In this document: in pieces, positions 1 to 5,048 of the stretch
Layout of the letters: each line of letters opens with the position of its first letter
How positions within the stretch are numbered: position 1 is the stretch's first letter
Origin: Myxococcales bacterium
GTDB lineage: Bacteria > Myxococcota > Bradymonadia > UBA7976 > UBA1532
Length of the DNA: 5,048 nucleotides
Direction of reading: 5' to 3'
Assembly (NCBI GenBank): GCA_020430675.1
Contig: JAGQJJ010000367.1
Coordinates: forward strand, 1-5,048
Notes under the pieces: generated by a model
Told to the model about the DNA's origin: nothing
The model's input: only the letters and a program-made list of their open reading frames with translations
Databases searched by the model: none
Program-made: the position numbers and the translations under genes

Positions 1-795
1 CTGGCCAACGGGCTCGGCGGGCGCCTCTATGCGTGGCTGCCGGTGCTCGACGCGCTGGCCGATCGCTATCGCATCGTCACCTGGGATTACCGCGGCCTGT
101 TCGAGTCGGAGGCCCATCTCGACCGGCGACGGCTGGGCGTGCCGCAGCACGCCGAAGATCTGGCCGCCGTGCTGGACGCCGAGGGCATCGACGCCGCTCA
201 CCTATGCGGCTGGTCGATGGGCGTGCAGGTGAGCCTGGAGTTTTCGCTGCGCCGGCCCGACCGCGTGCGCAGCCTGGTGCTGATCAATGGCACCTACGGG
301 CAGGCCTTGTCGACGGCGTTTCAGCCGTTGATGCGCGTGCCATTGCCGCCGACCGTGCTGCACGCGGTGCTGGAGGGCGTCGCCGATCGGCCGACGCTGG
401 CGGCGGGCGTGGGCCAGGCGGCGCGGGCGGCGGCGGGCAGCGCCTTCTGGCTGCGCAAGCGGCTTGGCCCGCGCTGGCGCTCGCATTTTCTGCGCGGCAT
501 CCGGCAGTACGTCAACGACGTGATGGCCACGCACAAGGCCAATTACCTGCACCTGTTTCAGCAGATCGACGCGCACTCGGTCTACCACCTGCTGCCCGAG
601 GTGCAGGCGCCCACGCTGGTCGTCAGCGGCGGGCTCGACTTCCTGACGCCGGCCTATCAGTCGCGGGCCATGGCGCGGCGAATCCCGGGCGCGAAGCACC
701 TGAGCATCCCCTTGGGCACGCATTTTGTGCTGCTGGAGTATCCCGAGCGGGTGGTCGCGGCCATCGAGAAGCACCTGGCGCGGGTCGAGCGATGA
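1..795 (+). CDS. Alpha/beta hydrolase fold protein, 5' end cut off by the window
   Basis: The reading frame is open from base 1, so the true start lies upstream; an in-frame GTG at 43 falls after the oxyanion-loop motif and is unlikely to be the start. The visible 264 residues show the alpha/beta hydrolase fold in order: an NGLGG oxyanion-hole loop (residues 3-7), 'VTWDYRG' after strand beta-4 (26-32), the nucleophile elbow GWSMG with Ser72, a helical cap around 90-190, the acid in 'SGGLDFLTP' (Asp213) and the catalytic His241 in 'GTHFVLLEYPE'. The Ser-Asp-His triad is therefore complete and the enzyme is probably active. The family covers esterases, lipases, C-C hydrolases and haloperoxidase-like enzymes; nothing here fixes the substrate. 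No signal peptide can be judged because the N-terminus is missing. The TGA stop overlaps the next start codon (ATGA), which indicates one transcript and translational coupling with the YchJ-like gene. Confidence 0.93.
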   Translation: MANGLGGRLYAWLPVLDALADRYRIVTWDYRGLFESEAHLDRRRLGVPQHAEDLAAVLDAEGIDAAHLCGWSMGVQVSLEFSLRRPDRVRSLVLINGTYGQALSTAFQPLMRVPLPPTVLHAVLEGVADRPTLAAGVGQAARAAAGSAFWLRKRLGPRWRSHFLRGIRQYVNDVMATHKANYLHLFQQIDAHSVYHLLPEVQAPTLVVSGGLDFLTPAYQSRAMARRIPGAKHLSIPLGTHFVLLEYPERVVAAIEKHLARVER

Positions 796-1220
796 CCGGG
801 CCCTGTCCCTGCGGGTCGGGCGCGCTGCTTGAGGCCTGCTGCGGCCCGTTTCTCTCGGGCACCGCGTATCCACCGACCGCAGAGCGCCTGATGCGCGCGC
901 GTTTTGCCGCCGCGGTCCTGGGCGATCTGGACTTCACATTGGCGACGCACGAAGGGCTCAGCGAGGCCGAGCAGGCCGAGATTCGGGCGACCCATGCCCA
1001 GATTCGCTGGACGAAGCTCGAAGTGCGCGCGGTCGAAGCCGGGGGACCGGACGACGCCGAGGGTTTTGTCGAGTTTGTCGCCTTGGGCCGCCGTGGCCCG
1101 CGGCCGCAACGTTTGCACGAGCGCTCGCGCTTCGTTCGGCGCGACGGGCGCTGGCTCTATGTCGACGGCGAGCTCTTCACCATCGGCCGGGCGCCCAAGG
1201 CGCGGCTGCGAAGACGGTGA
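792..1220 (+). CDS. ychJ: YchJ-family (UPF0225) protein with N-terminal SEC-C zinc motif
   Basis: This 142-residue protein starts at the ATG overlapping the stop of the hydrolase by four bases, and the SEC-C motif begins right at this start, which fixes the choice. CPCGSG..LEACC (Cys5, Cys7, Cys16, Cys17) is the SEC-C zinc-binding motif first described at the SecA C-terminus. After it comes the YchJ middle domain with its usual landmarks: LMRARF (33-38), 'DLDFTLATH' (45-53), and near the end the signature HERSRFVRRDGRWLYVDG (109-126). This domain is known structurally in the family as an NTF2-like alpha+beta fold. E. coli YchJ has a second SEC-C motif at its C-terminus; here the protein ends in an Arg-rich tail (APKARLRRR) and the second motif is absent, as in many shorter members. 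It is probably a soluble cytoplasmic protein. The biochemical function of the family is not known to me, and pairing with a hydrolase does not reveal it. Confidence 0.92.
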   Translation: MTGPCPCGSGALLEACCGPFLSGTAYPPTAERLMRARFAAAVLGDLDFTLATHEGLSEAEQAEIRATHAQIRWTKLEVRAVEAGGPDDAEGFVEFVALGRRGPRPQRLHERSRFVRRDGRWLYVDGELFTIGRAPKARLRRR

Positions 1221-1282
1221 AGCGAAGAGAGCAAAAAGGGCGAGCGGGCGGGTGACCGTTGCTGTCACAAGACCTGGGACAT

Positions 1283-1412
1283 GGAAGGCTCACTGAACTC
1301 GCCGGGGGAACACCCCCTAGTTCGCGCGCGGAACCGCGAATGGCGAGGTTGATCCAGGCCGCCGCGAACTAGGGGGTGTTCCCCCGAAAGCGACGTTCTG
1401 AAACAGCCTTCC
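1283..1412. repeat. Long imperfect foldback with a 24-bp perfect inverted repeat at its core
   Basis: Bases 1303-1326 and 1363-1386 are exact reverse complements over 24 bp and enclose a 36-base loop (1327-1362). Symmetry resumes outside the core: GGAAGGCT (1283-1290) matches AGCCTTCC (1405-1412), GAAC (1295-1298) matches GTTC (1395-1398), and TCGC (1299-1302) matches GCGA (1390-1393). Small insertions make the right arm six bases longer: 2 between GGAAGGCT and GAAC, 1 before TCGC, 3 before the core. The hexamer CGCGAA occurs both inside the loop (1335-1340) and at the inner end of the right arm (1363-1368), so TTCGCG (1321-1326) can pair with either. The element could be a two-way transcription stop, a MITE-like non-autonomous element or a dispersed extragenic palindrome. 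The sequence alone proves only the symmetry. Confidence 0.85.
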
Positions 1413-1456
1413 TTGTGCTGCGGTGTGTCGGGAAGCTCCAGGACGGCGCAACGCCG

Positions 1457-1503
1457 CCCGCCAGCTCGGGCTGAGTTCAGACCGGGACACACCCGCCAGC
1501 TCG
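1457..1503. repeat. 12-base perfect direct repeat pair
   Basis: CCCGCCAGCTCG occurs at 1457-1468 and again at 1492-1503, 35 bases start to start. The second copy overlaps the right side of an 8-bp inverted pair (GGTGTGTC 1422-1429 with GACACACC 1486-1493). The interval also holds short hairpins CGGCG-CAA-CGCCG (1444-1456) and CAGC-TCGG-GCTG (1462-1473). It may be a structured RNA or a remnant of duplication; function unknown. Confidence 0.6.
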
Positions 1504-1542
1504 CTCGACTTTTCTAGCACGGCCCCCGGCAGCCCACAATCG

Positions 1543-1914
1543 CTAATCCGCCACCAGATTCGCGATCGCCGCGATGATCGCGGGGTGCTCGCCCAATGCG
1601 GGCAGCAGCTCGATTTGCAGGTGCGGGCAACGTTCGCCCAGCGCGGCGAGCGCCGGGGCGAGGTCGTGGGCCACATGGCCACCGCCCGACAAGAACAGCG
1701 GCAGTACGCGCAGGCAGGTCACCCCGTCGGCGGCGGCGGCGTCGACCGCGGTGGCCACATCGGGCGGGCAGGCTTCGAGGAAGGCGAGGGCCACCCGCTT
1801 GGTGCCGAGGCGCCGGGCCAGATCGAGGTGCAGCGCATCGAGCGGCGCGCGCCACTCGGGGCGGCGGCTGCCGTGGGCGACCAGCAGGAGACGGTCGGTG
1901 GGGGGCTTCAACAT
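1543..1914 (-). CDS. cbiX: Short-form sirohydrochlorin chelatase (CbiX type)
   Basis: The product inserts Co2+ or Fe2+ into sirohydrochlorin, giving an intermediate of cobalamin or siroheme. From the ATG at 1914 it is 123 residues, the size of the single-domain CbiX form that works as a homodimer, as opposed to the two-domain CbiX-long, SirB and CbiK enzymes. The family landmarks are present in order: LLLVAHGSR with metal-binding His14, 'VALAFLEACPP' with Glu47, 'VLPLFLSGGGHVAHD' with the second conserved histidine His80 and Asp84, and LGEHP (107-111) near the C-terminus. The frame stays open upstream to an ATG at 2022, but the extra 36 residues are Arg/Ser-rich, overlap the permease gene and belong to no part of the family, so the start at 1914 is preferred. 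No clear Shine-Dalgarno is visible. It lies 46 bases downstream of the permease on the same strand, probably in one operon. Whether it serves siroheme or B12 cannot be told here. Confidence 0.9.
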   Translation of the reverse strand: MLKPPTDRLLLVAHGSRRPEWRAPLDALHLDLARRLGTKRVALAFLEACPPDVATAVDAAAADGVTCLRVLPLFLSGGGHVAHDLAPALAALGERCPHLQIELLPALGEHPAIIAAIANLVAD

Positions 1915-1960
1915 GCGCCGGGCAGATGCTCGGCGCGGCCGCGCGGTCGCGGCCGGCAGG

Positions 1961-3097
1961 TCACTCGAACAGGGCCTTGCCGACCACCGGGTTGATGACC
2001 GCCGCCAGGGCGAGGGCGACAATGAAGCCGATGGTCACGTAAACCAGGTCGCGCACCACGAGGCGCAGGGCGAAGCGGACCGACCGCTCTTCGGCGCCGG
2101 ACCGGCGCACCGCCATCGCAATTTCGCGGCCGGCGAGCAGGCCGACAAAGACCCAGGTGGTGCTCATCGGCACCTTCGAGACCTCTTTGAAGACGTAGAG
2201 GATGACGCCATAGATCAGGTTGATCATGGTCGCCGCGCGCACCTCGACCACGTCGGCCTTCTCGTCGACGACCTCTTGAACCTTCTCGCCGCCCATGCGC
2301 AGCAACACGCCGAGGCCGATGAAGATGACGATGCCGAAGACCGCAAACTGGTTGAACGAGAGCGAGCGGGGCAGGTAGACCGCGATGTTGGCGGCGTCCT
2401 GCATGAGCCAGACCGACCAGAGGAAGCCGGCGCTGCCCCATTGGGCCACGACCCAGAGCGGGTGGGCCTTGCCGCGGAACCAGCGCTTCATCGCCGGGCC
2501 GAACGCGAGCCAGACCACCAGCGCGCAGACGAAGGCGATGCCATAGCCGCCGACGCTCTTGAGCGTGACGTCCATGATGCCCTTGCCCTTGGTCGCAAAG
2601 CAGGTCAGCAGCAGGAAGGTGGTCGACACCGGCATGCGCAGCCGGGTCAGGATCAGGAGGAAGATCGGCGCGGCGATGTGCAGGAACTCGAAGTGCGTCG
2701 GCGCCGTCTCGAAGCCCGGCGACATGAGGCGCTGATAGCTGACGTCGCCGTCATAGGTGTACCAGCTATAGCCGACGGTGATGAGGAAGATGCCGCCCAC
2801 AAAGAGCCACATCAGCCACCAGGGCGTCTTCTGGTTCGAGGCGATGAAGGTGCCGAGCGTCTGGATGCTGTCGTTGGCGACGGCCGAGTAGCCGGCGATG
2901 GCAAAGCCGATCCACATCGCGACCGATGGCGTCTGGTAGGTCGCGCCGACGACAAAAAAGCCAATGGCGATGAGGATGAGGAAGTAGCGCTCGCGGGCGG
3001 CAAACTGAACGAAGTTGTCGCGGAGGCGGACGCCGATCGAAGGCGCCTCGGCTGGCGGCATGCCCCCGGTCGCGGTGCTGGTCGGTGCTGACTGCAT
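1961..3097 (-). CDS. Divergent PiT-superfamily inorganic anion (phosphate/sulfate) permease
   Basis: This 378-residue inner-membrane protein has about ten hydrophobic segments, among them 37-52, 59-72, 96-112, 137-151, 182-200, 220-231, 248-266, 290-304, 312-329 and 348-367. It shows the internal duplication of the PiT (COG0306) family. Repeat 1 has VANDSIQTLGTF (73-84), the counterpart of the family's AND.ANA.GT signature, then MPVSTTF (155-161). Repeat 2 has MQDAANIAVYLPR (232-244), then VPMSTTWVFVG (309-319). The second motif has Gln-Asp (233-234) where typical members have Asn-Asp. A charged loop (269-286) lies between repeat halves. Known members carry phosphate (PitA) or sulfate (B. subtilis CysP), driven by H+ or Na+. 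Start at ATG 3097 is taken as the longest ATG; Met13 (3061) is an alternative, and neither has a strong Shine-Dalgarno. The downstream CbiX-type chelatase suggests sulfate, while a possible Pho box upstream suggests phosphate. Family assignment is fairly firm, substrate open. Confidence 0.82.
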   Translation of the reverse strand: MQSAPTSTATGGMPPAEAPSIGVRLRDNFVQFAARERYFLILIAIGFFVVGATYQTPSVAMWIGFAIAGYSAVANDSIQTLGTFIASNQKTPWWLMWLFVGGIFLITVGYSWYTYDGDVSYQRLMSPGFETAPTHFEFLHIAAPIFLLILTRLRMPVSTTFLLLTCFATKGKGIMDVTLKSVGGYGIAFVCALVVWLAFGPAMKRWFRGKAHPLWVVAQWGSAGFLWSVWLMQDAANIAVYLPRSLSFNQFAVFGIVIFIGLGVLLRMGGEKVQEVVDEKADVVEVRAATMINLIYGVILYVFKEVSKVPMSTTWVFVGLLAGREIAMAVRRSGAEERSVRFALRLVVRDLVYVTIGFIVALALAAVINPVVGKALFE

Positions 3098-3133
3098 AGG
3101 ATTGCGTGTCTGTAGGCTGTTTGACCGTGCCGA

Positions 3134-3163
3134 CTAAAGCAGGCGCCGGTGACCCGCGTGCAA
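3134..3163 (-). promoter_or_regulatory. Candidate sigma-70-like promoter of the permease gene
   Basis: On the minus strand TTGCAC (3163-3158) and CTTTAG (3139-3134), spaced by 18 bases, resemble -35 and -10 boxes. They sit about 36 bases before the ATG of the permease, the only gene they could serve. The -10 match is moderate, and GC-rich genomes yield such pairs by chance, so this is tentative. If the overlapping 11-base-period repeats are a real activator site, the -35 box may not be needed. Confidence 0.3.
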
Positions 3164-3177
3164 CATTCCCGTGACAC
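3144..3177 (-). promoter_or_regulatory. Candidate PhoB-like operator: three 11-base-spaced repeats
   Basis: Read on the minus strand, TGTCAC (3176-3171), TGTTGC (3165-3160) and GGTCAC (3154-3149) are separated by exactly five bases each, so they repeat every 11 bases on one face of the helix. Pho boxes of PhoB-type response regulators are 7-base repeats near CTGTCAT with 4-base spacers, the same period, and sit about 10 bases upstream of the -10 box. Here the last repeat ends 9 bases before CTTTAG. Copies one and three also share a longer match, CGCG-N-GTCAC (3180-3171 and 3158-3149). The middle copy is weak and the spacers are GC-rich, so this may be chance or another regulator's site. Confidence 0.35.
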
Positions 3178-3192
3178 GCGCGCTGGGCGCGT
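3176..3192 (-). terminator. Weak terminator-like hairpin after the lipoprotein gene
   Basis: ACGCGC (3176-3181) and GCGCGT (3187-3192) form a 6-bp all-perfect stem with a 5-base loop, 19 bases past the lipoprotein stop in the direction of transcription. No T-run follows on the minus strand, so it is not a classical intrinsic terminator. It is listed because it is the only strong stem in the gap between the two minus-strand units. Confidence 0.25.
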
Positions 3193-3211
3193 TGGCGCGG
3201 GGCCGGTGGGG

Positions 3212-4135
3212 CTATTGCGGGCAGTTCTCGACCGACTCCGGCGCGCTGCGGGCGAGCCCGTAGGCCTGCATGGTGGCGACGATCGCGTCGCGGAACTCGT
3301 CGCAGTCGACCTCGCCGTCGCGGTTGTCATCGAGGTCGGGGCTGCCGTCGAGGCCGTCGATGCGCACCATCGAGAAGTGGCTCTCGGCCTGGCTGTTGAT
3401 CAGGGCACCCGAAGCGCAGAGGGCGGTGGTGGCGTCGATGACCTCTTTGTCGGTCGTCGCCGAGAACGTGCCGTCGACGCGCTGGTTGTTGACCACCACG
3501 CCGCGCAGGCGCTGGCGGATGCGCTGCACGGCGTAGACCTGGCACAGCTCCATGCCGCTGGTGGTGGTGACCGGCAGGGTCACGCCGGGGTGGCCGTCGT
3601 CTTCGAGGTCGAAGACGCGCGGGTCGTCGACGCTGGTCGGCAGCGGCTCGTCGGGACCGATGCCGGTCACGCCCCAGTAGGAGACCATCTCGTCGCTGAC
3701 GTAGGCCTCGCCGGGGTCGGGGCCGACCAGGAAGGCGGCGACGGTGACCGGGTCGAGGTTGTCGGGGATGATGTCGGGCACGAGCGTGATGAAGCCGAAG
3801 CTGAGCGGGCTCAGCTCCTGGTGGCAGAGCCGCACCGATTGGCGCAGCAGCGCGCTGCCCGCGTCGGGGCGCACGACGTCGACGACGTACCAGCTCCAGA
3901 TGAGGTTCTCGACCGGATCGCCCGCGGCGTAGAGGCATTTGCGGTCTTCGGTGAAGAGCATCCAGGTGCCTTCGGGGCGGGTGAGCGGGGCGACGCCGCC
4001 GTCGATCAGGCCGGCGTCGCTGGTGGCCACGGCGTCGCTCGGCCAGCCGTCGCGATCGGGGAACGGGCCGGCGCCGCGCTCGACCGAACAGGCGGCGAGC
4101 AGCAGGGTCGCCAGGAGCGGGGCGCCGCGTTGCAT
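3212..4135 (-). CDS. Secreted lipoprotein with C-terminal EF-hand loop, unknown function
   Basis: The product has 307 residues from the ATG at 4135. That start gives a compact signal peptide (positive MQR, hydrophobic PLLATLLLAA) and lipobox LAAC with lipidated Cys16, and it overlaps the upstream stop by one base (TGATG). A GTG at 4147 would add four residues. The stretch after Cys16 is low-complexity and Asp/Gly-rich (SDAGLIDGG, 39-47), a linker common in Myxococcota surface lipoproteins. The body is probably beta-rich. Residues 175-186 (FDLEDDGHPGVT) resemble the 'D.DGDGHPGV' stretch of such lipoproteins and of FG-GAP/VCBS-type calcium loops. DDNRDGEVDCDE (269-280) matches all canonical EF-hand ligand positions: Asp1, Asn3, Asp5, Gly6, Val8, Asp9, Glu12. 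Six cysteines besides Cys16 (67, 104, 198, 240, 278, 305) could form three disulfides. I do not recognise a named family. Coupling to the FadL-type gene suggests a shared envelope role, which is an inference. Confidence 0.88.
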   Translation of the reverse strand: MQRGAPLLATLLLAACSVERGAGPFPDRDGWPSDAVATSDAGLIDGGVAPLTRPEGTWMLFTEDRKCLYAAGDPVENLIWSWYVVDVVRPDAGSALLRQSVRLCHQELSPLSFGFITLVPDIIPDNLDPVTVAAFLVGPDPGEAYVSDEMVSYWGVTGIGPDEPLPTSVDDPRVFDLEDDGHPGVTLPVTTTSGMELCQVYAVQRIRQRLRGVVVNNQRVDGTFSATTDKEVIDATTALCASGALINSQAESHFSMVRIDGLDGSPDLDDNRDGEVDCDEFRDAIVATMQAYGLARSAPESVENCPQ

Positions 4136-5048
4136 CAGAATCGCCACTTGATGTCGACCCCCGCGCTGATGAGGTAACCGCCCGACGAGAAGCCGGGGAA
4201 GCCGGGATTGCCGGTCTGCAGGCCGCGGGTGTCGCGGGCGGCGAGCACGGGCGTGTCGACCTCGCGATCGGCGACCTCATCGCACAGCGCGGTGACGCCC
4301 TCGCCGCAGACCGGGTAGCGGCCGTCTGGCGCGACGCGCTTGGTGGTCTCGCGGGCGAGAAGCGTCTGCAATTGCACCGAGAGGTCGACGGTGAAGTCCT
4401 GGTCCCAGAGCGTCAGGTCGCGCCCGGCGCCGATCGCAAAGGTCACGCGGTCGTTGTCGACGAAGTTGCTGCGGCCGGTCTGGTCGGGCACCGGGCTTGG
4501 TGACCAGCCGAGCCCGGCGCGCACGAACGAGTCGTCGAGCAGGGGCGCTTCGAAGCCCAGGCGCCAGTTGATGACGTCTTCGAGCTCGCTGTGCTGCTGA
4601 CCGTGGTGGTCGAGGTAGCGGCTCCAGCCGAGCCAGGTGCCCTCGGCGGTGATGAGCCAGCCGTCGGCGCCTTCGAGCGCGATCGCGCCCGAGAGCCGGG
4701 GCGGGGTGTAATGCTGCACGGCGTCGATGATCTGCTCGACCGGCTCTTCGGTGTCGGTGCCACCGAGCTGCACCTCGTTGTGACCGTTGAGGTCGAGGTA
4801 GAGCTCGTCTTGAAACGTCACGCCGATGCGCAGCCAGTCCAGCGGGCGCACCAGGACGCCGGCGGTGATGGCCTGATCAAATTCGTTCTCGATGTTGTAG
4901 TTGAGCACCGAGTCGGCGGGCTCGGCGGCGTTGGGCGTGAGCACCGTGTTGACGGTGTGCACCTGCGGCAGCACCAACATGCCGATGCCCATCGAGATCC
5001 AGGGGCGCAGGCGGTAGGCGAGGCCGACGGCGATGACCTCGCTGCGCA
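4135..5048 (-). CDS. FadL/OmpP1/TodX-family outer-membrane transport protein, N-terminus beyond the window
   Basis: The frame is open to the right edge, so these are the C-terminal 303 residues; the ATG at 4992 is internal, because family-like sequence (EVIAVGLAYRLRPWISMGIG) runs through it. FadL-family barrels let hydrophobic compounds such as long-chain fatty acids or aromatics cross the outer membrane by lateral diffusion. The visible part alternates amphipathic strands and loops, e.g. 'VLVRPLDWLRIGVTF', 'YTPPRLSGAIALEG' followed by 'WLITAEGTWLGWSRY' (the Pro-x-x-x-x-G strand then W..WS.Y pattern typical of FadL proteins), 'VRAGLGWSP' and 'VTFAIGAGRDLT'. The last strand 'GGYLISAGVDIKWRF' ends in Phe, the usual signal for the BAM assembly machinery. 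A long loop before it holds Cys247 and Cys255 of the visible part, likely a surface disulfide. The substrate cannot be predicted. The plug domain and signal peptide lie outside the window. Its TGA overlaps the lipoprotein ATG. Confidence 0.87.
   Translation of the reverse strand, partial: RSEVIAVGLAYRLRPWISMGIGMLVLPQVHTVNTVLTPNAAEPADSVLNYNIENEFDQAITAGVLVRPLDWLRIGVTFQDELYLDLNGHNEVQLGGTDTEEPVEQIIDAVQHYTPPRLSGAIALEGADGWLITAEGTWLGWSRYLDHHGQQHSELEDVINWRLGFEAPLLDDSFVRAGLGWSPSPVPDQTGRSNFVDNDRVTFAIGAGRDLTLWDQDFTVDLSVQLQTLLARETTKRVAPDGRYPVCGEGVTALCDEVADREVDTPVLAARDTRGLQTGNPGFPGFSSGGYLISAGVDIKWRF

Larger units (their letters stand above)
1221..1542. other. Structured 322-base intergenic gap between convergent genes
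   Basis: No convincing gene lies here. The frames that cross it on both strands give Arg/Ser/Pro-rich translations with no recognisable motif and run on into neighbouring genes in the wrong frame. The gap separates the ends of two convergent transcripts and is much longer than the other gaps in the window. It contains, left to right, a weak hairpin (GTGAC 1252-1256 with GTCAC 1264-1268), a long foldback (about 1283-1412), and a second possible fold (1422-1493) with a 12-base direct repeat. Transcription termination for both operons must occur in or near this stretch, although I see no classical GC-stem plus T-run terminator on either strand. Confidence 0.7.

Noticed and set aside
33..791. Upstream extension of the YchJ-like frame
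   Set aside because: The frame is open but overlaps the hydrolase completely and reads as Arg/Ala/Gly-rich noise. Family similarity begins exactly at the ATG at 792.
1252..1268. GTGAC/GTCAC hairpin as terminator of the hydrolase-ychJ unit
   Set aside because: The stem is only 5 bp with a 7-base loop, and no T-run follows.
1283..1412. Foldback as an integron attC site
   Set aside because: The size would fit, but I find no paired RYYYAAC/GTTRRRY core sites at the ends, and no integrase or cassette genes are nearby.
1265..1492. Small minus-strand open frame (75 codons) over the foldback
   Set aside because: It spans both arms of the inverted repeat, has no recognisable motif or ribosome site, and its composition is that of noise.
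1915..2022. N-terminal extension of the chelatase to an ATG at 2022
   Set aside because: The extra 36 residues are Arg/Ser-rich, overlap the end of the permease gene and are not part of the short CbiX family.
1574..3091. 505-codon open frame on the plus strand
   Set aside because: It runs antisense to the whole permease gene and most of the chelatase. Its translation is Asp/His/Arg-rich with no fold or motif, typical of a shadow in GC-rich DNA, while the minus-strand frames carry clear family motifs.
3149..4177. 342-codon open frame on the plus strand
   Set aside because: It is antisense to the lipoprotein gene, and its Val/Asp/Ala-rich translation is what GC-biased third positions produce. 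The minus strand has a signal peptide, lipobox and EF-hand.

Overview
The window is GC-rich and densely coding. The style of its surface proteins points to a Gram-negative bacterium of the Myxococcota/deltaproteobacterial kind: a FadL-type outer-membrane barrel ending in Phe, and a lipoprotein whose mature N-terminal region carries the 'DAG..DGG' type of sequence and whose later part has a 'DGHPGV' stretch and an EF-hand loop. This placement is an inference from style; there is no rRNA or marker gene here to fix it.

Layout. (1) Positions 1-1220, plus strand: the C-terminal 264 residues of an alpha/beta hydrolase, then a YchJ-family (UPF0225) SEC-C protein overlapping it by four bases (ATGA), so the two are almost certainly co-transcribed. 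(2) Positions 1221-1542: a 322-base gene-free gap between convergent genes. It is full of secondary structure: a 24-bp perfect inverted repeat inside a longer foldback of about 130 bases, followed by a possible multibranched fold and a 12-base direct repeat. (3) Positions 3097-1543, minus strand: a divergent PiT-superfamily anion permease followed 46 bases downstream by a short CbiX-type sirohydrochlorin chelatase. (4) Positions 5048-3212, minus strand: the C-terminal 303 residues of a FadL/OmpP1/TodX-family outer-membrane protein, overlapping by one base (TGATG) a secreted lipoprotein with a perfect C-terminal EF-hand loop.

How the genes may work together. PiT-type permease plus siroheme/cobalt chelatase recalls the sulfate-assimilation operon of Bacillus subtilis, where the PiT-family sulfate permease CysP sits with a sirohydrochlorin ferrochelatase. 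Against that, the 114-base gap upstream of the permease holds three hexamers (TGTCAC, TGTTGC, GGTCAC) spaced exactly 11 bases apart, ending 9 bases before a plausible -10 box. That is the geometry of a PhoB (Pho) box and would argue for phosphate. The window does not settle which anion is carried. The FadL protein and lipoprotein probably form a separate envelope unit.

Most of the window is ordinary. The parts worth a second look are the structured intergenic region and the candidate Pho-type promoter. I see no CRISPR array, tRNA, rRNA, transposase or phage gene.
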